Assembly (NCBI RefSeq): GCF_963924675.1
Contig: NC_089221.1
Coordinates: 141,092,263 to 141,156,262 of the forward strand
Length of the DNA stretch: 64,000 nucleotides
Source of the DNA: Phocoena phocoena
Taxonomy: Eukaryota > Chordata > Mammalia > Artiodactyla > Phocoenidae
Direction: 5' to 3'
The notes beneath the pieces are model-generated. The model was not told where the DNA came from. It worked only from the letters and a program-made list of their open reading frames with translations, and made no database searches. Both the position numbers and the translations under genes were made by a program. Every line of letters starts with the position of its first letter. The stretch's first letter is position 1. Shown here piece after piece: positions 62,024 through 64,000 of this stretch.

Positions 62024-64000
62024 TAGAAAATGCATTAAGAAGATAACTCCAAATATATTGAATCCTCTTTTCTTGATTTCCACAAATTTGTATTTTTTTT
62101 TTCCCCAATGTAGCTTTTACCATTAGGTGCCATCTTTTATTATGATATGTTTGGAGAACATCTGACCCTGTTAATCTTGTTGATAGACCCAAAGGAGCCA
62201 ACAATAACCACATTTTGCGTCTTTTGGAAAGCCTTCCCTTCCTCCGTGAGAACATCATATGTCACTATAACATTTGCCAATACCTAGTAAATTTAACACT
62301 GTTTACAACATGCAGCTGTGTTTCATTTCTAAATACAGCAAAAGTAATCGCGAACAGGTTCAAACTACAAAGAAATTCTAATGACTACCAATAAAATGCA
62401 CCTAATACTCAACAGGAAATAACCCAATTGAGGGGTTTTTTCCCTCATGATTGATATAATTTTCTATTTTATAGTTCCAAGAAACTAATGGAAACACTCA
62501 CAGAGATGTTTTTTCCTTAAAATCTAGATGTTGCTGAGATTCTCATCAATTGCAGTAGGTTGATGACAGGTACAAGGAAATGGCAGACATGTAAATTATC
62601 CAAATTGTATTTGGTAATTAGCTCCCAAATTATTCCTGTCTTTTTCAGTTGGAAAGAAGACCCTTTCCACAGTTACGTAATTACCACAAAGAAATATAAA
62701 TATCCTGTTCAGACCTAATATTCATGTGGAATATAAGTAGCTGAAGATATATACTTGCCCATATACAATAGATATATATATAAACAGCATCTGAACAGTC
62801 TTAAAGGGAAATATCCTTTTAAAAGTTATGCTATTAAAAAAGGGTCCTAAAAACTATGAATCATAAACTATCAATATAAACTGTCAGTTTTATCTAGAAC
62901 GCCTCCTTACTAGGAAAATTTCTTTTCTTCTTCATGATTTAGCTACCATACTTATTTTTCATTTTAGTCACAATGTTCTGCTAATCAAAACTAGTGATAT
63001 AATCTAGAGAGATCTGGGGAATTAATTAGGTACCTCTCATTTCTACTCTGCTAATCTTCTTTATGTCTTCAGCTTAGGGAAAAGGAGCCCATCATTGACT
63101 GATAAACCAAGGAGATTCTATTTGCTATACAGAAGGATCTACTAAAAGGCTGGCAATGGTTTATAAATCTTTTAGTCCTATCCTGACACAGCAACACTTG
63201 AATGCTAACCTTGAAATGGAAAGCATTGTACTCTGTGTGGAAATCAAGTAGAGGTATTACCATATTAGTTGATTTTATTTATATACTTTGTGTATTTTAA
63301 CCAGAGAGAGAGGGTGGAAGGGTGGGAGGGGATAAGTGGGAGTGGGGCAAAGATAGAGATTAATTAAAGAAAGCTACATGGAAGAGGTGGTATAGAGCCT
63401 CAAAGGATCCTTCATGATCATGTCACCTCTAACTGCAAACAGTCTGAATGGTGGCAAATCTGTCTGCCTGCTAACTTCAATAAAATGGATCCAAACAGAA
63501 ATCCAGGTTGTTAACTTTTCATTTGAAGGGGAATGTTTGCAAAACGAAAAAGGACATTCCTTTTTCTTCCCAAGTAATCAGAAATATCCTGCTAATCAAA
63601 GACACTGCTCTTTCTAAGCCAGAGTAGAAAACTGAGAAGTCATATTACAATAAATAGAAAGATGCCACAGGTGCATCATGGATCTTTGAGATGACAATGA
63701 GAGTTGATTGCAATAATTCTCTAGAAGTTTGCATAACTGGACTTAGTCATCTGGAGTCTGATTGTATTCCACTGCTGTATGCACCCCTGATAAAGGACCT
63801 AACTTATTTCTTGATTATTAAATGCTGACTGACTGGTATCTGTATTCTACTTGTGTGAAAGTTCTTGACCAAAATACATGTTAAATTTTATTTGTCTTGG
63901 GAATATTTACTTTAAGAAATTATAACATAAATATTTCCAGTTTAAATGAATTACAACTCCAGAAATAAAAAAGATAATCAATTTTGGAAAAAATCTCTTC
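62024..64000. other. Unrecognised non-coding sequence to window end
   Basis: AT-rich with a GA/G-rich patch at about 63303-63352 and short AT repeats near 62766-62782. No gene, exon or nameable repeat was found; the short frames lack family resemblance. Confidence 0.5.

Noticed and set aside
61785..62258. 157-codon minus frame as a gene
   Set aside because: About half of it is antisense SINE copy 7 plus its A-tail read as poly-Phe.

Overview
This window is nuclear DNA from a mammal, almost certainly a cetacean. Seven copies of the cetacean-type tRNA-derived SINE (CHR family; about 210 bp with a TTCCCTGGTGG-type head, internal pol III boxes and an A-tail) lie beside LINE-1, MLT1 (MaLR), MER5, L2 and MIR repeats. 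No host protein-coding gene, exon with convincing splice context, classical RNA gene, CRISPR array or prokaryotic feature was found. The longer open frames are L1 ORF1/ORF2 fragments or translations of SINEs. The window is best read as intergenic or deep-intronic sequence, and no new biological system is visible. The interest lies in the insertion and rearrangement history.

Layout. 1-3.7 kb: old MIR/MER5 relics, with one SINE inside a MER5-like element. 3.7-5.0 kb: 5'-inverted L1, then an L2. 5.5-7.7 kb: mostly unrecognised, with a MIR and a possible HAL1-like relic. 7.7-12.2 kb: two abutting minus-strand L1s, the second also 5'-inverted. 12.2-22.5 kb: mostly unrecognised sequence, one short L1 with target-site duplications, two SINEs and MIRs. 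22.5-25.5 kb: L1 with its 5'UTR joined to late ORF2, carrying a SINE. 25.5-36.2 kb: MER5A, a 30-bp-arm inverted repeat, a SINE, a long CA repeat, an MLT1 LTR and a possible conserved non-coding block. 36.2-42.1 kb: old near-full-length L1 with a local inversion, a deletion and a SINE. 42.1-45.6 kb: nested old repeats, split by an MLT1-like LTR and by a 2.04-kb insertion that looks like an L1 3' transduction. 45.6-47.8 kb: old repeat relics. 47.85-54.92 kb: a structurally complete but coding-dead L1 (about 7.07 kb) with target-site duplications. 55-64 kb: MLT1 LTR, MIRs, a diverged direct duplication, and the SINE closest to an intact master copy.

Relative ages can be read from nesting. MIR, L2 and MER5 are oldest. 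MLT1 LTRs and older L1s follow. The 7-kb L1 and the CHR SINEs are youngest, and SINEs interrupt a MER5-like element and two L1s. Boundaries and family names come from reading and recall, not from a RepeatMasker run, so ends are approximate unless anchored by a stated target-site duplication (TSD).
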